DNA from: Clostridiales bacterium
GTDB lineage: Bacteria; Bacillota; Clostridia; Lachnospirales; Lachnospiraceae
Assembly: GCA_015655075.1 (NCBI GenBank)
Contig: JAATFT010000066.1
Span: forward strand, 1-35,559
Direction: 5' to 3'
Length of the DNA stretch: 35,559 nucleotides
Positions 8,099 to 15,455 of the stretch are shown in pieces. Position numbers and translations under genes: made by a program. The notes below the pieces were generated by a model that was not told the DNA's origin, did no database searches, and saw only the letters and a program-made list of their open reading frames with translations. The first letter of the stretch is position 1, and every line of letters starts with the position of its first letter.

Positions 8099-8122
8099 TT
8101 AATTTATCCTCTTTCCATTGTT

Positions 8123-8761
8123 TTAAACATTTTCTTTTCTCTTAAAAAGAGCCCATACTATAATAGCTTTATAAGTTTTTGAGATAAATTTAATCTCTTT
8201 ATCGGCATAAAGCTCAAAGGAAGTTCTATTCGTTACGGCTAGGTCTACATCGTTATTTATAAGACATACAAGCGCTTCCGTAGTAGAATTTGTTTTTACT
8301 CTTTCAATTTGTCCTTCCTGTAGTTCCCCGTCGGATAAATACTCAATTATATTTTCTACAGCAGGACAGCAAGCAATCTTTATTTTTCTATTACTGATAG
8401 GTTTATAGCTGTTTTTACATACCATTCCATACTCAGGGGTTGGAAAAATAAAATTTAAATTATTTATAAAATTATTGTTCCAAAAAAAATCCGTTATTCT
8501 TTCGTATGCTGTCGGAATTAACGCATAGCTAATCCGTCCATTGTCTAATGATTCATATACATTTGTAAAATTATTCATTAAATATATTTCGTATTCTATC
8601 TTATGTTTACAGTTTGTAATGTTAGCTATCAAATATTTTAAAGCCTGTTCACTACTGGTTCCCTTGGGACCCAAAGTACCGATTCTTATAATACCATTAC
8701 TTGATAGCTCTCTAAAAAAGTAATCATATTGCTCATAAAAGGGTTTTAATAAAGCATTCAT
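8123..8761 (-). CDS. Stand-alone prephenate-dehydratase-like protein (type 2 periplasmic-binding fold)
   Basis: Residues 26-40 read RIGTLGPKGTSSEQA, close to the G.LGP.GTFS..A motif that opens the prephenate dehydratase domain. A later VTNRTSFELY occupies the place of the family's catalytic TRF motif, but is altered to NRTSF. At 212 residues it comprises only the PDT-like bilobed domain; the ACT regulatory domain of PheA is absent. It may be an active dehydratase or decarboxylase (compare BacA in bacilysin synthesis) or a ligand-binding protein that lost catalysis. A GGAGGGGG site overlaps the stop region of the upstream 19-codon ORF. It is the first full gene of the operon with the exporter, DUF2000 and Fe-S genes. 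Confidence 0.72.
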   Translation of the reverse strand: MNALLKPFYEQYDYFFRELSSNGIIRIGTLGPKGTSSEQALKYLIANITNCKHKIEYEIYLMNNFTNVYESLDNGRISYALIPTAYERITDFFWNNNFINNLNFIFPTPEYGMVCKNSYKPISNRKIKIACCPAVENIIEYLSDGELQEGQIERVKTNSTTEALVCLINNDVDLAVTNRTSFELYADKEIKFISKTYKAIIVWALFKRKENV

Positions 8762-8772
8762 AATTCCCCCTC

Positions 8773-8832
8773 CTATACTTTAGTAAGTGCATGCGCAACT
8801 TCTTTACTCGTATCATTTCGATATTCAAACAT
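8773..8832 (-). CDS. 19-residue leader peptide ORF upstream of the PDT-like gene
   Basis: An ATG at 8832 is preceded by GAGGAGGAGAT and opens a 19-codon frame, MFEYRNDTSKEVAHALTKV, ending in TAG. The stop codon lies within the ribosome-binding sequence of the PDT-like gene (ATAGGAGGGGG), 11 bp before its ATG, so translation of the two is probably coupled. The PDT-like gene has a stop just upstream in its own frame, so this is not its N-terminus. The peptide has one Phe and one Tyr and no run of a single amino acid, so it is not a classical attenuator leader. Its small size makes it uncertain whether the peptide itself matters. Confidence 0.55.
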   Translation of the reverse strand: MFEYRNDTSKEVAHALTKV

Positions 8833-8899
8833 ATCTCCTCCTCATCCTCACCTAAAAATAATCATCAAAAAATACACCGTTCTTTTGTAGATGTTTTTT

Positions 8900-8928
8900 A
8901 GTATATGCCATATTTTACCATATGTCAA
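8900..8928 (-). promoter_or_regulatory. Near-consensus promoter of the PDT-like/EamA/DUF2000/Fe-S operon
   Basis: On the minus strand a perfect TTGACA (8923-8928) is followed after exactly 17 bases by TATACT (8900-8905). Transcription should start near 8893, about 60 nt before the leader ORF. The next likely end of transcription is beyond 5385, so one transcript could carry all five reading frames. Confidence 0.8.
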
Positions 8929-8967
8929 TTATAAATTTTCATTTTTTACCTTTTTTATACATTTTCA

Positions 8968-9107
8968 TTATAAATTAAACAAATTTTTTACATTATCTTT
9001 CGTTACGGTATTCGTATCTATTTCACCATTTAACTTAACCTTTAACACCTTATCGGGCATCTGCTTATTCTTTAATATTCTTTCCGTACCGTTAAAAGAG
9101 GTCTGCT
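8968..9107 (-). pseudogene. 3' end of an unidentified gene cut by the palindromic repeat
   Basis: Directly next to repeat copy 2, the minus strand has 45 open codons ending in TAA. The sequence is protein-like, including ILKNKQMPDKVLKVKLNGEI and ending NVKNLFNL. No start codon exists, and the frame differs from the stop-free frame of the repeat. The other side of the repeat shows no matching upstream part. It seems to be the tail of a gene lost around the repeat insertion. I do not recognise the family. Confidence 0.4.
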
Positions 9108-9273
9108 CTAGAGCGTGTTTGAAAAATGCTTGTGCCGGGCTGGATGCTCCACTTTGTTGGAGACAAGGAGCGGTTTTGGGCGCGTAGTGGTGCTACGCTC
9201 CCAAAATTGCGACGCAGTATACCGCAAAGTGGGGCATTCAGAACGGTGCGATGATTTTTCAAACACGCTCTAA
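9108..9273 (-). repeat. 166-bp palindromic repeat, copy 2
   Basis: Same length and structure as copy 1 but inverted: it starts CTAGAGCGTGTTTGAAAAAT and ends with CGCTCTAA. The shared peptide frame is open on the minus strand through the whole element, with only small changes from copy 1 (for example SLSPTKWS instead of SLPPTKWS). Its left end meets a broken reading frame. Its right end lies 27 bp before the promoter of the coiled-coil gene. Confidence 0.9.
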
Positions 9274-9299
9274 GGTTAGATGAGGAATTAAAAACCACA

Positions 9300-9328
9300 T
9301 AGACATTTTAGCCCAAGTTTGTTATAAT
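9300..9328 (+). promoter_or_regulatory. Promoter of the small coiled-coil gene
   Basis: TAGACA (9300-9305) and a perfect TATAAT (9323-9328) are 17 bases apart. The -10 box covers the ATG at 9327, which therefore cannot be the translation start; this supports the GTG start at 9360. Confidence 0.65.
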
Positions 9329-9359
9329 GATTTTACCAAAAGGGAAAGGGTGTGTTTCT

Positions 9360-9653
9360 GTGAGTGATAATGAATTACTGTTAGCACTATCTGATATGAT
9401 GGATAAGAAGTTGAGTGCTCAACTAGAGCCGATGAAAAAGGATATCAATGATGTAAAAAACGATGTACAAAAAATCAATGTCATTCTGGAAAATGAAATC
9501 AAGTCAGATATTAAGCTATTAGCAGAAAATTATCTTCCCTCTGCTACTCGTTATGAAAAAGCCAATACAGAGTATGAGGCAATGAAAAGCGATATAGAGC
9601 TTTTGAAAAAAGTAGTTACAGAACATAGTGAGAAATTGCCAAAAATATCATAA
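9360..9653 (+). CDS. Small coiled-coil protein of unknown function
   Basis: A 97-residue protein starting at a GTG (SDNELLLALSDMMDKKLSAQ) after a GGGAAAGGG ribosome site. Almost the whole chain is predicted helical by inspection, with a heptad-like pattern (LEPMKKDINDVKNDVQKINV) and a conserved-looking end, ELLKKVVTEHSEKL. I have the impression that short proteins of this design are common in Lachnospiraceae genomes, but no function is known to me. The gene has its own promoter and a strong terminator, and is flanked on both sides by the same end of the palindromic repeat (to 9273 and 9679-9715), like a small cassette. Confidence 0.7.
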   Translation: MSDNELLLALSDMMDKKLSAQLEPMKKDINDVKNDVQKINVILENEIKSDIKLLAENYLPSATRYEKANTEYEAMKSDIELLKKVVTEHSEKLPKIS

Positions 9654-9678
9654 GCTGCAAAAAACAGAAAAAGAGGTG

Positions 9679-9715
9679 TTCAGAACGGTGCAATGATTTT
9701 TCAAACACGCTCTAG
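9679..9715 (-). repeat. Partial palindromic repeat (one terminal end only)
   Basis: About 37 bp match the right end of copy 2 (inner CAGAACGGTGC, then ATGATTTTTCAAACACGCTC and TAG), in the same orientation. The rest of the element is absent. It lies between the stop of the coiled-coil gene and its terminator, making a direct repeat with the end of copy 2 around that gene. Confidence 0.85.
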
Positions 9716-9716
9716 G

Positions 9717-9761
9717 AAAAACAGGGAAGGCTGCTCATGCCGGGCAGTCCTCCCTGTTTTT
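9717..9761. terminator. Bidirectional rho-independent terminator
   Basis: AAAAACAGGGA...TCCCTGTTTTT forms the outer stem, with GGCTGC/GCAGTC continuing inside and a GC-rich loop. T-runs occur on both strands, so it can serve the plus-strand coiled-coil gene and the minus-strand YhgE gene. The remaining 9762-9886 shows no gene. Confidence 0.85.
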
Positions 9762-9886
9762 ACGGTTAAAACAAGCCGTCTCATACTTTTTTATTGGAGG
9801 CCGTCTTTCTGCATAAGGAAGCAGACCGGACTCCCCGGGAAATAATCGCATAACAGCTCTTTCAGTTAGTTTAAGAGTCTTTTTTC

Positions 9887-12800
9887 TTAATGAATGACTC
9901 CTGATTTTTTAAGGTTTTGTGAAAAGGCGTCAAAAATTTCATTCAGCCTTTTCTTGCAAAGGCAGCCATATAGGGTAAAGATAATTCCAAAAATCAAGAG
10001 TGCGGCAAAATCCTTTATAAGATTGTCAAAGTTTACCCCGTAAATTGCCTCCCTGAGTCCGTTAATTCCATAGGTAAAAGGCATAAACTTATTTATATTC
10101 CTGAAAAATACCGGCGTAACCTGAATCGGAAAAGTACCTCCCGATGCGGTTACCTGAAGCAGCAGCAATATAATACCAAGCGCCTTTCCCACATTGTTCA
10201 GGGTGGAAACCAGGGAATAAACAATCAGGGAAAATATTAAACTGCAAAAGGAAGAAAATATCACAAATAAAATCGGATTATGTACGGGTATCCGAAGGAT
10301 AAGCAAATCCCCCAGGGCCGTTACCATCCCCTGCGCCATTGCGACTAATGCAAATAAAAGATACTTTCCAAAGTATTCTTCTTTTGGCAGGTAAGTAACA
10401 TCCGAGCGTTCCACCCTTGTTTTGAGTAAGGCCCCGAGAAACATTACGCCAACCCAAAAGGCAAGAACGGAATAAAACGGAGCCAGCCCTTTTCCGTAAT
10501 TTTCAGATACATATACGTCATGTGAGGAAAGCTCAACCGGGGAAGAAAAATAATCGCTGTCCTCCTCGGCATCCCTTTGAACCAGACTGATTAAATCATC
10601 ATAGGTTACTTCACCGCTTATTTTGTCAGCCTTATCGGTTATTACCGTTACTGCGGATTGAATTTCAGGAACTTCTTTTTTAACTTTATCCAATCTGTCC
10701 AGTGTAGCCTGCCCATGCTCCGCCACATCGTCTGAAAAATCACTCATATCATCCAAAGCATCCTTCGTATTTACAAGTATACCGTTAATATCCTGAAACA
10801 ATTCCGAACCGTTTTCCAGATTATTTTCCAGATTTTTAAGGGCTTCGTCATCCATACTGTTTAATATGGTGCCGATAAAGGAATTTGCATCAAAAGCCGC
10901 TTCTTTGATCTCCTTAAGCGCCGTGACCATCCTGCTGCTATCCTTTACCGAATTGCTTAAATCAGCAAGTCTGTTACTAAGCAGCGTAACCTGCTCATTT
11001 ATATTTTCCGTACCGGTGCCGATGTTTTCCTTTCCTTCTTCCTGTATTGCGGATAACTCGGTATTGCATTTGGATATAATGTCCTTAAGCTCCTTTAAGG
11101 TAACGCTTATACTTTCCGAGTATTTATTTACGTCCCCGCTAAGTTCCGAAATACCGTCGGAAAAATCATCGCATACATCATCTATTTTATGAAAGAGTTT
11201 TTCGGCGTCATCCAGCTCGTTTTTAACGTCGCGCCTGCTTGAATTTAATGTCTTCCTGACACTTCCTGTTTCCCGGGTCAGATCATTTATATCATTTTCC
11301 AGGTCATTAAGTCCGTTTTCATCCAGTGATTCCGACAGATTCTCAAGATCTTTTATTACGGCGCTGTTCGAGGCTATTATTACGCCAAATAATTCCGAAG
11401 AATTATTCAGCATACTGTTAACATTTTTTAAGCTGTTCTCCAGAGAAACAAGGATGGATGCCATATCTTCGGCTGTACTGCTGTTTTCAAGCTGTGTTAA
11501 CAGAGCTTCCAGCTGTTCCAGTACGCCCTCAAGGTCTTTTAATGCTTCCACCGCCTGGGAGCCGTAACTTCCGGAAGAGTCCTGTGTGATTTTTTCCAGG
11601 GATTCGCCAAGCTGTCCGAGATGATTGTCAAGCGATGCCATGGCTCCCTCGTCTTTTAGTCCGCCTTTTAAATCATTTAAATCTTTTATTATTTTATTAT
11701 TAACGGAAACAATGTCGCCAAATTCCTTTTGATTTTTTTCCAGGATACTGTTTATTCCATTTAAGCTATTTATAAGTGATGTAACAGCGGAGGATATATT
11801 CCGTATTCCTTCGTTATTATTCACCGTATCCACAAGGTCTGACAATTCCCCGCTTATATTTTCAAGATTTGCCAGGACATTGTCGCCGGACTGATACACC
11901 TCTTCCGTCCGGTCCTCAAGGTCGTCAAGATTATCCGCAAGATCGTCACAGAAGTTTCCCAGTCTCGTACTTAAGTCTTCCAACTCTGACAAATCATCGG
12001 TGCCCTTACTTAAATCAGACAAAATCTCCAGCATATTATCAATATCATTTGAAATATCATTATTAATCGTTATTACATCCGATACGGCGCCGTCGTTTAC
12101 CTCCGCCAGACCATCACCTATTTTACCGGTGGCTTTTTTTAAAGAAGCCAGATTATCACTCAATTTATTTATATCACTGATAAAGACAGGTTTATCCGCT
12201 TGCATCTCGTCGGAAAGATATTGTGCATCATGGGATATGTCCGTAAATAATGACTGTGCCGAAGCTAAATCTGCCCTTAACTTAGGCGAATACTTATCAA
12301 TATCCTCACCAGCATCCGAAATAACCTCCGTCATATTGCCGTTGAATTCAACCAGATCATCAATCGTATTCTGTATAAATACAAAATCTTCACTTGCCGA
12401 ATCAATTTTTACTACTCCATTTTCCACATTCCCCGATAAATTATTGAGTCTGTCCGGCAGTTCTTTGACCTCCTTATTAATATTATCCAAAAGATGAACC
12501 GAATTTTTAAGATTAGGATAATCCTCCTTTAAATCCGTGCTGACGGTATTGACTTTTTCTAAAACCTTTTGCACCGCCGTCTCAATAATATTTGTACTGA
12601 TCTCTGTCTTAAGGGTGTTTGTGGCGCTGCCAATAATCTTAGGAGCAATCGCATTCATTTTTTGATTTATGTAATAATCAATGTTTAGTTTTTTCGGGTG
12701 TTCATCCAATATGGTTGTAAGGGAAAGGGAAAAATCCTCCGGTATAATAATGGCCGCATATACGTCCCCGTTTTCAACCATCTTAATTCCTTCATCCTTA

Positions 12801-13126
12801 TTATCACAGAATATCCAGCCCAGTTTATCATTGGTTTTAAGGGTTGAAACAATTTCCGCTCCAATATTAAAATCAATTTGAAAAATGCTTCCTCCCACGT
12901 CTTCATTTATAACGGCAACCTTAAGCCCTTTTGTATTTCCATAGGGATCCCAGGAGGCATATATATTAAGCCATGCATATGCAGGCGCTAAAACAGTCAG
13001 TCCTGCCAATATAACCACGGTAACCCAGCTGGTCGATATTTGGGCCAGATCGGATTTAAAAATCTGAAACACTTTTCGAAATGATATTTTTTTTAAATGC
13101 AAACTGCTTGTATTTGTTTTTTCCAT
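9887..13126 (-). CDS. YhgE/Pip family membrane protein with very long coiled-coil ectodomain
   Basis: This 1079-residue protein belongs to the YhgE/Pip family (related to the phage infection protein; also linked to type VII secretion and ABC-2-type exporters). An N-terminal membrane segment leads into the hallmark NIYASWDPYGNTKGLKVAVI and NEDVGG. About 700 residues of Asp/Glu/Leu/Asn-rich, hydrophilic coiled coil follow, and five to six membrane segments close the C-terminus (including SGGTFPIQVTPVFF and a FMPFTYGINGLREAIYGV stretch). Bacillus YhgE is about 775 residues, so this one is enlarged. Two related 60-residue units are visible (NSLNGINSILEKNQKEFGDI and NSLKNVNSMLNNSSELFGVI). I chose the ATG at 13126, with AAGGAG 8 bases away, over a GTG nine bases upstream. 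It is the last gene of the TetR operon. Confidence 0.9.
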   Translation of the reverse strand: MEKTNTSSLHLKKISFRKVFQIFKSDLAQISTSWVTVVILAGLTVLAPAYAWLNIYASWDPYGNTKGLKVAVINEDVGGSIFQIDFNIGAEIVSTLKTNDKLGWIFCDNKDEGIKMVENGDVYAAIIIPEDFSLSLTTILDEHPKKLNIDYYINQKMNAIAPKIIGSATNTLKTEISTNIIETAVQKVLEKVNTVSTDLKEDYPNLKNSVHLLDNINKEVKELPDRLNNLSGNVENGVVKIDSASEDFVFIQNTIDDLVEFNGNMTEVISDAGEDIDKYSPKLRADLASAQSLFTDISHDAQYLSDEMQADKPVFISDINKLSDNLASLKKATGKIGDGLAEVNDGAVSDVITINNDISNDIDNMLEILSDLSKGTDDLSELEDLSTRLGNFCDDLADNLDDLEDRTEEVYQSGDNVLANLENISGELSDLVDTVNNNEGIRNISSAVTSLINSLNGINSILEKNQKEFGDIVSVNNKIIKDLNDLKGGLKDEGAMASLDNHLGQLGESLEKITQDSSGSYGSQAVEALKDLEGVLEQLEALLTQLENSSTAEDMASILVSLENSLKNVNSMLNNSSELFGVIIASNSAVIKDLENLSESLDENGLNDLENDINDLTRETGSVRKTLNSSRRDVKNELDDAEKLFHKIDDVCDDFSDGISELSGDVNKYSESISVTLKELKDIISKCNTELSAIQEEGKENIGTGTENINEQVTLLSNRLADLSNSVKDSSRMVTALKEIKEAAFDANSFIGTILNSMDDEALKNLENNLENGSELFQDINGILVNTKDALDDMSDFSDDVAEHGQATLDRLDKVKKEVPEIQSAVTVITDKADKISGEVTYDDLISLVQRDAEEDSDYFSSPVELSSHDVYVSENYGKGLAPFYSVLAFWVGVMFLGALLKTRVERSDVTYLPKEEYFGKYLLFALVAMAQGMVTALGDLLILRIPVHNPILFVIFSSFCSLIFSLIVYSLVSTLNNVGKALGIILLLLQVTASGGTFPIQVTPVFFRNINKFMPFTYGINGLREAIYGVNFDNLIKDFAALLIFGIIFTLYGCLCKKRLNEIFDAFSQNLKKSGVIH

Positions 13127-13178
13127 TTGCCTCACTCCTTTGATAAAACAAATATTATTATATTACTTGTAATATTTA

Positions 13179-14378
13179 TCACTTACTTGTAATATTTATT
13201 ATTTGTAATATTGCCTCCAGATAAGTATCAGACCTGCTTTTTTCTTTCTCATATAGACCGCTGATACTATGAAAAGAATCAACATTCTTTAAATTATTCT
13301 CTTCCTCGTCCATATTTATTTTTAATAAATAATCCATATATTTTAATTCCAGATTAATATCCATTTGAAGTTGCGTTTTTGTCCCGGTATTTAAATCCCC
13401 CACAGCCTCCGCATGTACCGGTAAACTGTAAATATCGCCTTCTAATTCAAAACTGACATTATCCTGACCTTTATTAAAATCAATACTGGTTGAAATTTTA
13501 AGCTGTACGGTGGTCACGGCACGGTCAAAAACAATGATATCCGTTTCATCGCTGTATACGTTTCCCTCACAGATGTGATTTCCTTTTGATTTTACAGTCA
13601 CCGTGGTTTTATCCTTTCCCTCAAGGATATAGGTAACGGATATGTCATTCCAATAATCCGCGGCATCGTTAAATGTAATTTCCCCATAAACCTCCTGCCC
13701 GCCCCAGGTACAGGACAAGGCTATGCTCCTTATTTTATCCGAATTGTCCACATAAATATCTACCGTGATATCCGAGTCCAATTTACTAAAACAGGCCTTT
13801 ATTTTTTTTAACAGGGTTTTATCCCCTATGTATTTCTTTAAATAATCCGGTATAACTTCTTTTATATTTTTATCCAGAACTACCTCATATTCCTTTGTTT
13901 CACACATGCTCTTTTTGCCGCCCGTGACCGCAAAGGATTTACGGTCTCCTTTACTTACCTTCGCATACTTTTCATAGATTTCGGTCAGGGAAAGGTTCTC
14001 TTTTTTATTTTTGGCGGGGCTCTTATTACTTTGGCCGCCCTTATTTTTAGCAAGGCCAAAATAGTCATTGTCAAATAACCGGGGAGAAGAAAAAATTATT
14101 TTATCCTTGTCATTATATACGGTAAGGGAAAGCAATTCTTTTTCCTCTTTTAAAGCCGTCATCCTGACGCAATAGGAAGAATTATATACCGACTGAAGTT
14201 TTCTCCACTCCTCCTTCAGGTTATTATTCATGCAATACAATACATAGCTTTTCGGCAGATAAAATAACCCTATATCAAATTTCGAAATATGACTTGCCGC
14301 GTATACAACCACAATAACCGCCGCAATTAAAATATAAACCATTTTTTTCGTTTTAACTATTTTTTTCGTTATCTTCAA
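13179..14378 (-). CDS. Membrane-anchored extracellular protein of unknown function
   Basis: The 399-residue protein has one N-terminal membrane segment (MVYILIAAVIVVVYAAS, residues 13-29) after a lysine-rich tip, with no lipobox, so the rest should be outside the cell. The ectodomain is beta-rich with many Asp/Lys residues (ITVDIYVDNSDKIRSIAL). I do not recognise a catalytic motif or known family. The start is a TTG at 14378: GAGGTG lies 7 bases upstream and no suitable ATG exists. It begins only 9 bp after the TetR gene and is followed by the YhgE gene 52 bp later, so it probably works with the YhgE protein at the envelope. Confidence 0.75.
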   Translation of the reverse strand: MKITKKIVKTKKMVYILIAAVIVVVYAASHISKFDIGLFYLPKSYVLYCMNNNLKEEWRKLQSVYNSSYCVRMTALKEEKELLSLTVYNDKDKIIFSSPRLFDNDYFGLAKNKGGQSNKSPAKNKKENLSLTEIYEKYAKVSKGDRKSFAVTGGKKSMCETKEYEVVLDKNIKEVIPDYLKKYIGDKTLLKKIKACFSKLDSDITVDIYVDNSDKIRSIALSCTWGGQEVYGEITFNDAADYWNDISVTYILEGKDKTTVTVKSKGNHICEGNVYSDETDIIVFDRAVTTVQLKISTSIDFNKGQDNVSFELEGDIYSLPVHAEAVGDLNTGTKTQLQMDINLELKYMDYLLKINMDEEENNLKNVDSFHSISGLYEKEKSRSDTYLEAILQIINITSK

Positions 14379-14387
14379 AGAATCACC

Positions 14388-14966
14388 TCATAACAGCAAG
14401 CCCTGTTTCAGAAAAATTCCAACGGATTCCGCAATTTCACGTTCATTTAACGGTTCATGTTTTTCTTCCCATTCAAATGCAAGAGCCGTATAGACCTTTA
14501 TCACCAGGAAGGCAAGTATGGTAGTATTACAAGGCTTGATTAATCCTTTTTCCACCGCGCTTTTTAAACGTTTTTCAAGATAATCGCTAACGGTGTTATC
14601 CAGCATATCAATAACCTTTAAGGATAAGTGGGTCCGGAATTCTTTTGCTTCTTTCGCAACCCTGTAAATAAATTTCTGCTTTTTTCTATACATTAAAAGG
14701 CTATAAATTACTTCATGTATTTCTTCCGTAAGGGAAAGCTTTTTACTTTCGATCTCTTCCACAAAGGAATTGATCCGGCTTACAAACTCCCGGGCCAGAT
14801 ACAGAAACAAATCTTCCTTGTCCGTAAAATATAAATAAAGCGTTCCCTTTGCCACATTGGATTTTTGGGCTATCTGCTCCATGCTGACGGCTTTATAACC
14901 GTAATCCGTAAAAAGTTCCTTCGCCGCTTCCGCAATTTCTTTTCTTTTTATTTCTTTTGCATCCAT
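14388..14966 (-). CDS. TetR/AcrR family transcriptional regulator
   Basis: This 192-residue repressor has the N-terminal TetR helix-turn-helix (residues 10-56: IAEAAKELFTDYGYKAVSME, then the recognition helix in NVAKGTLYLYFTDKEDLF). The all-helical C-terminal ligand domain is unassigned. GGAGGAG precedes the ATG. As first gene of the operon with the membrane protein and YhgE, downstream of an inverted repeat that overlaps the transcription start, it is almost certainly autoregulatory and controls these genes. The inducer is not deducible. Confidence 0.93.
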   Translation of the reverse strand: MDAKEIKRKEIAEAAKELFTDYGYKAVSMEQIAQKSNVAKGTLYLYFTDKEDLFLYLAREFVSRINSFVEEIESKKLSLTEEIHEVIYSLLMYRKKQKFIYRVAKEAKEFRTHLSLKVIDMLDNTVSDYLEKRLKSAVEKGLIKPCNTTILAFLVIKVYTALAFEWEEKHEPLNEREIAESVGIFLKQGLLL

Positions 14967-14983
14967 AATAGTTTCTCCTCCGA

Positions 14984-15010
14984 AATGACCAGCTGACTGT
15001 TTTGGTCATT
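14984..15010 (-). promoter_or_regulatory. Candidate TetR operator
   Basis: AATGACC (14984-14990) and GGTCATT (15004-15010) form a perfect 7-bp inverted repeat around 13 bases. A nested TGAC/GTCA palindrome lies at 14995-15009. It sits between the -10 box and the ribosome site of the TetR gene, covering the predicted transcription start, the classical position for repression. Confidence 0.7.
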
Positions 15011-15015
15011 AATTT

Positions 15016-15043
15016 ATTATATTCTGATTTACGGTAAAGTCAA
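15016..15043 (-). promoter_or_regulatory. Promoter of the TetR/YhgE operon
   Basis: On the minus strand TTGACT (15038-15043) and TATAAT (15016-15021) are 16 bases apart, immediately upstream of the candidate operator. Confidence 0.75.
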
Positions 15044-15266
15044 TCAATAAAATGCAATAAAATTGTTCCATAAATCTAACTTTTTTCATTAAAATGTCGG
15101 TATTAAGTAAATACTTATCAAATATGAGCAATAAAATTCGTAAAAAGATAAGGTAATTAAATTTTCTGAGAAAGGCGGCAGAAGAAAGTCAAAAATATCA
15201 TATGGGGATTTTAAAAGAGTTTCTGCGAGTATAAATATGGCAGAAGAAACGGAAAGAAGAAAAAAA

Positions 15267-15368
15267 ATGAAATTAAACGATACGTTTCATGGAAGTGCCG
15301 GAAAATCTTTGTTTCTATTTGCACTTCCCATAATAAGAGACAATTTGCTCCGGCACCTTCCATATTGA
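15267..15368 (+). pseudogene. Possible N-terminal remnant of a MATE-family efflux protein
   Basis: In the 445 bp between the TetR promoter and the hydrolase, an ATG opens 33 codons containing GKSLFLFALPIIRDNLLRHL. This resembles the first helix of MATE transporters (a lysine/leucine-rich opening followed by F.LP(I/M)I..NL...LY), then a stop. No further MATE sequence follows. The similarity is short. Nothing else is recognisable in 15044-15455. Confidence 0.3.
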
Positions 15369-15455
15369 ATAAGGTGATTATCATTGCAATCCCTGTCCGG
15401 GATGTTTAAATATCTTCCGATAAGTTATAATTATAGTTTATTTTACTTATCTGAT

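Noticed and set aside
8773..8832. Leader ORF as the frameshifted N-terminus of the PDT-like gene
   Set aside because: The PDT-like frame has a stop just upstream of its ATG, its own strong ribosome site, and already begins before the conserved GTLGPKGTS motif, so nothing is missing.
9092..9298. 68-residue minus-strand ORF
   Set aside because: It is the open frame of repeat copy 2; it has no promoter or ribosome site of its own.
9887..13126. Plus-strand ORFs of up to 165 codons inside the YhgE gene
   Set aside because: They are shadows of the repetitive coiled-coil coding sequence on the other strand, without ribosome sites or protein-like composition.
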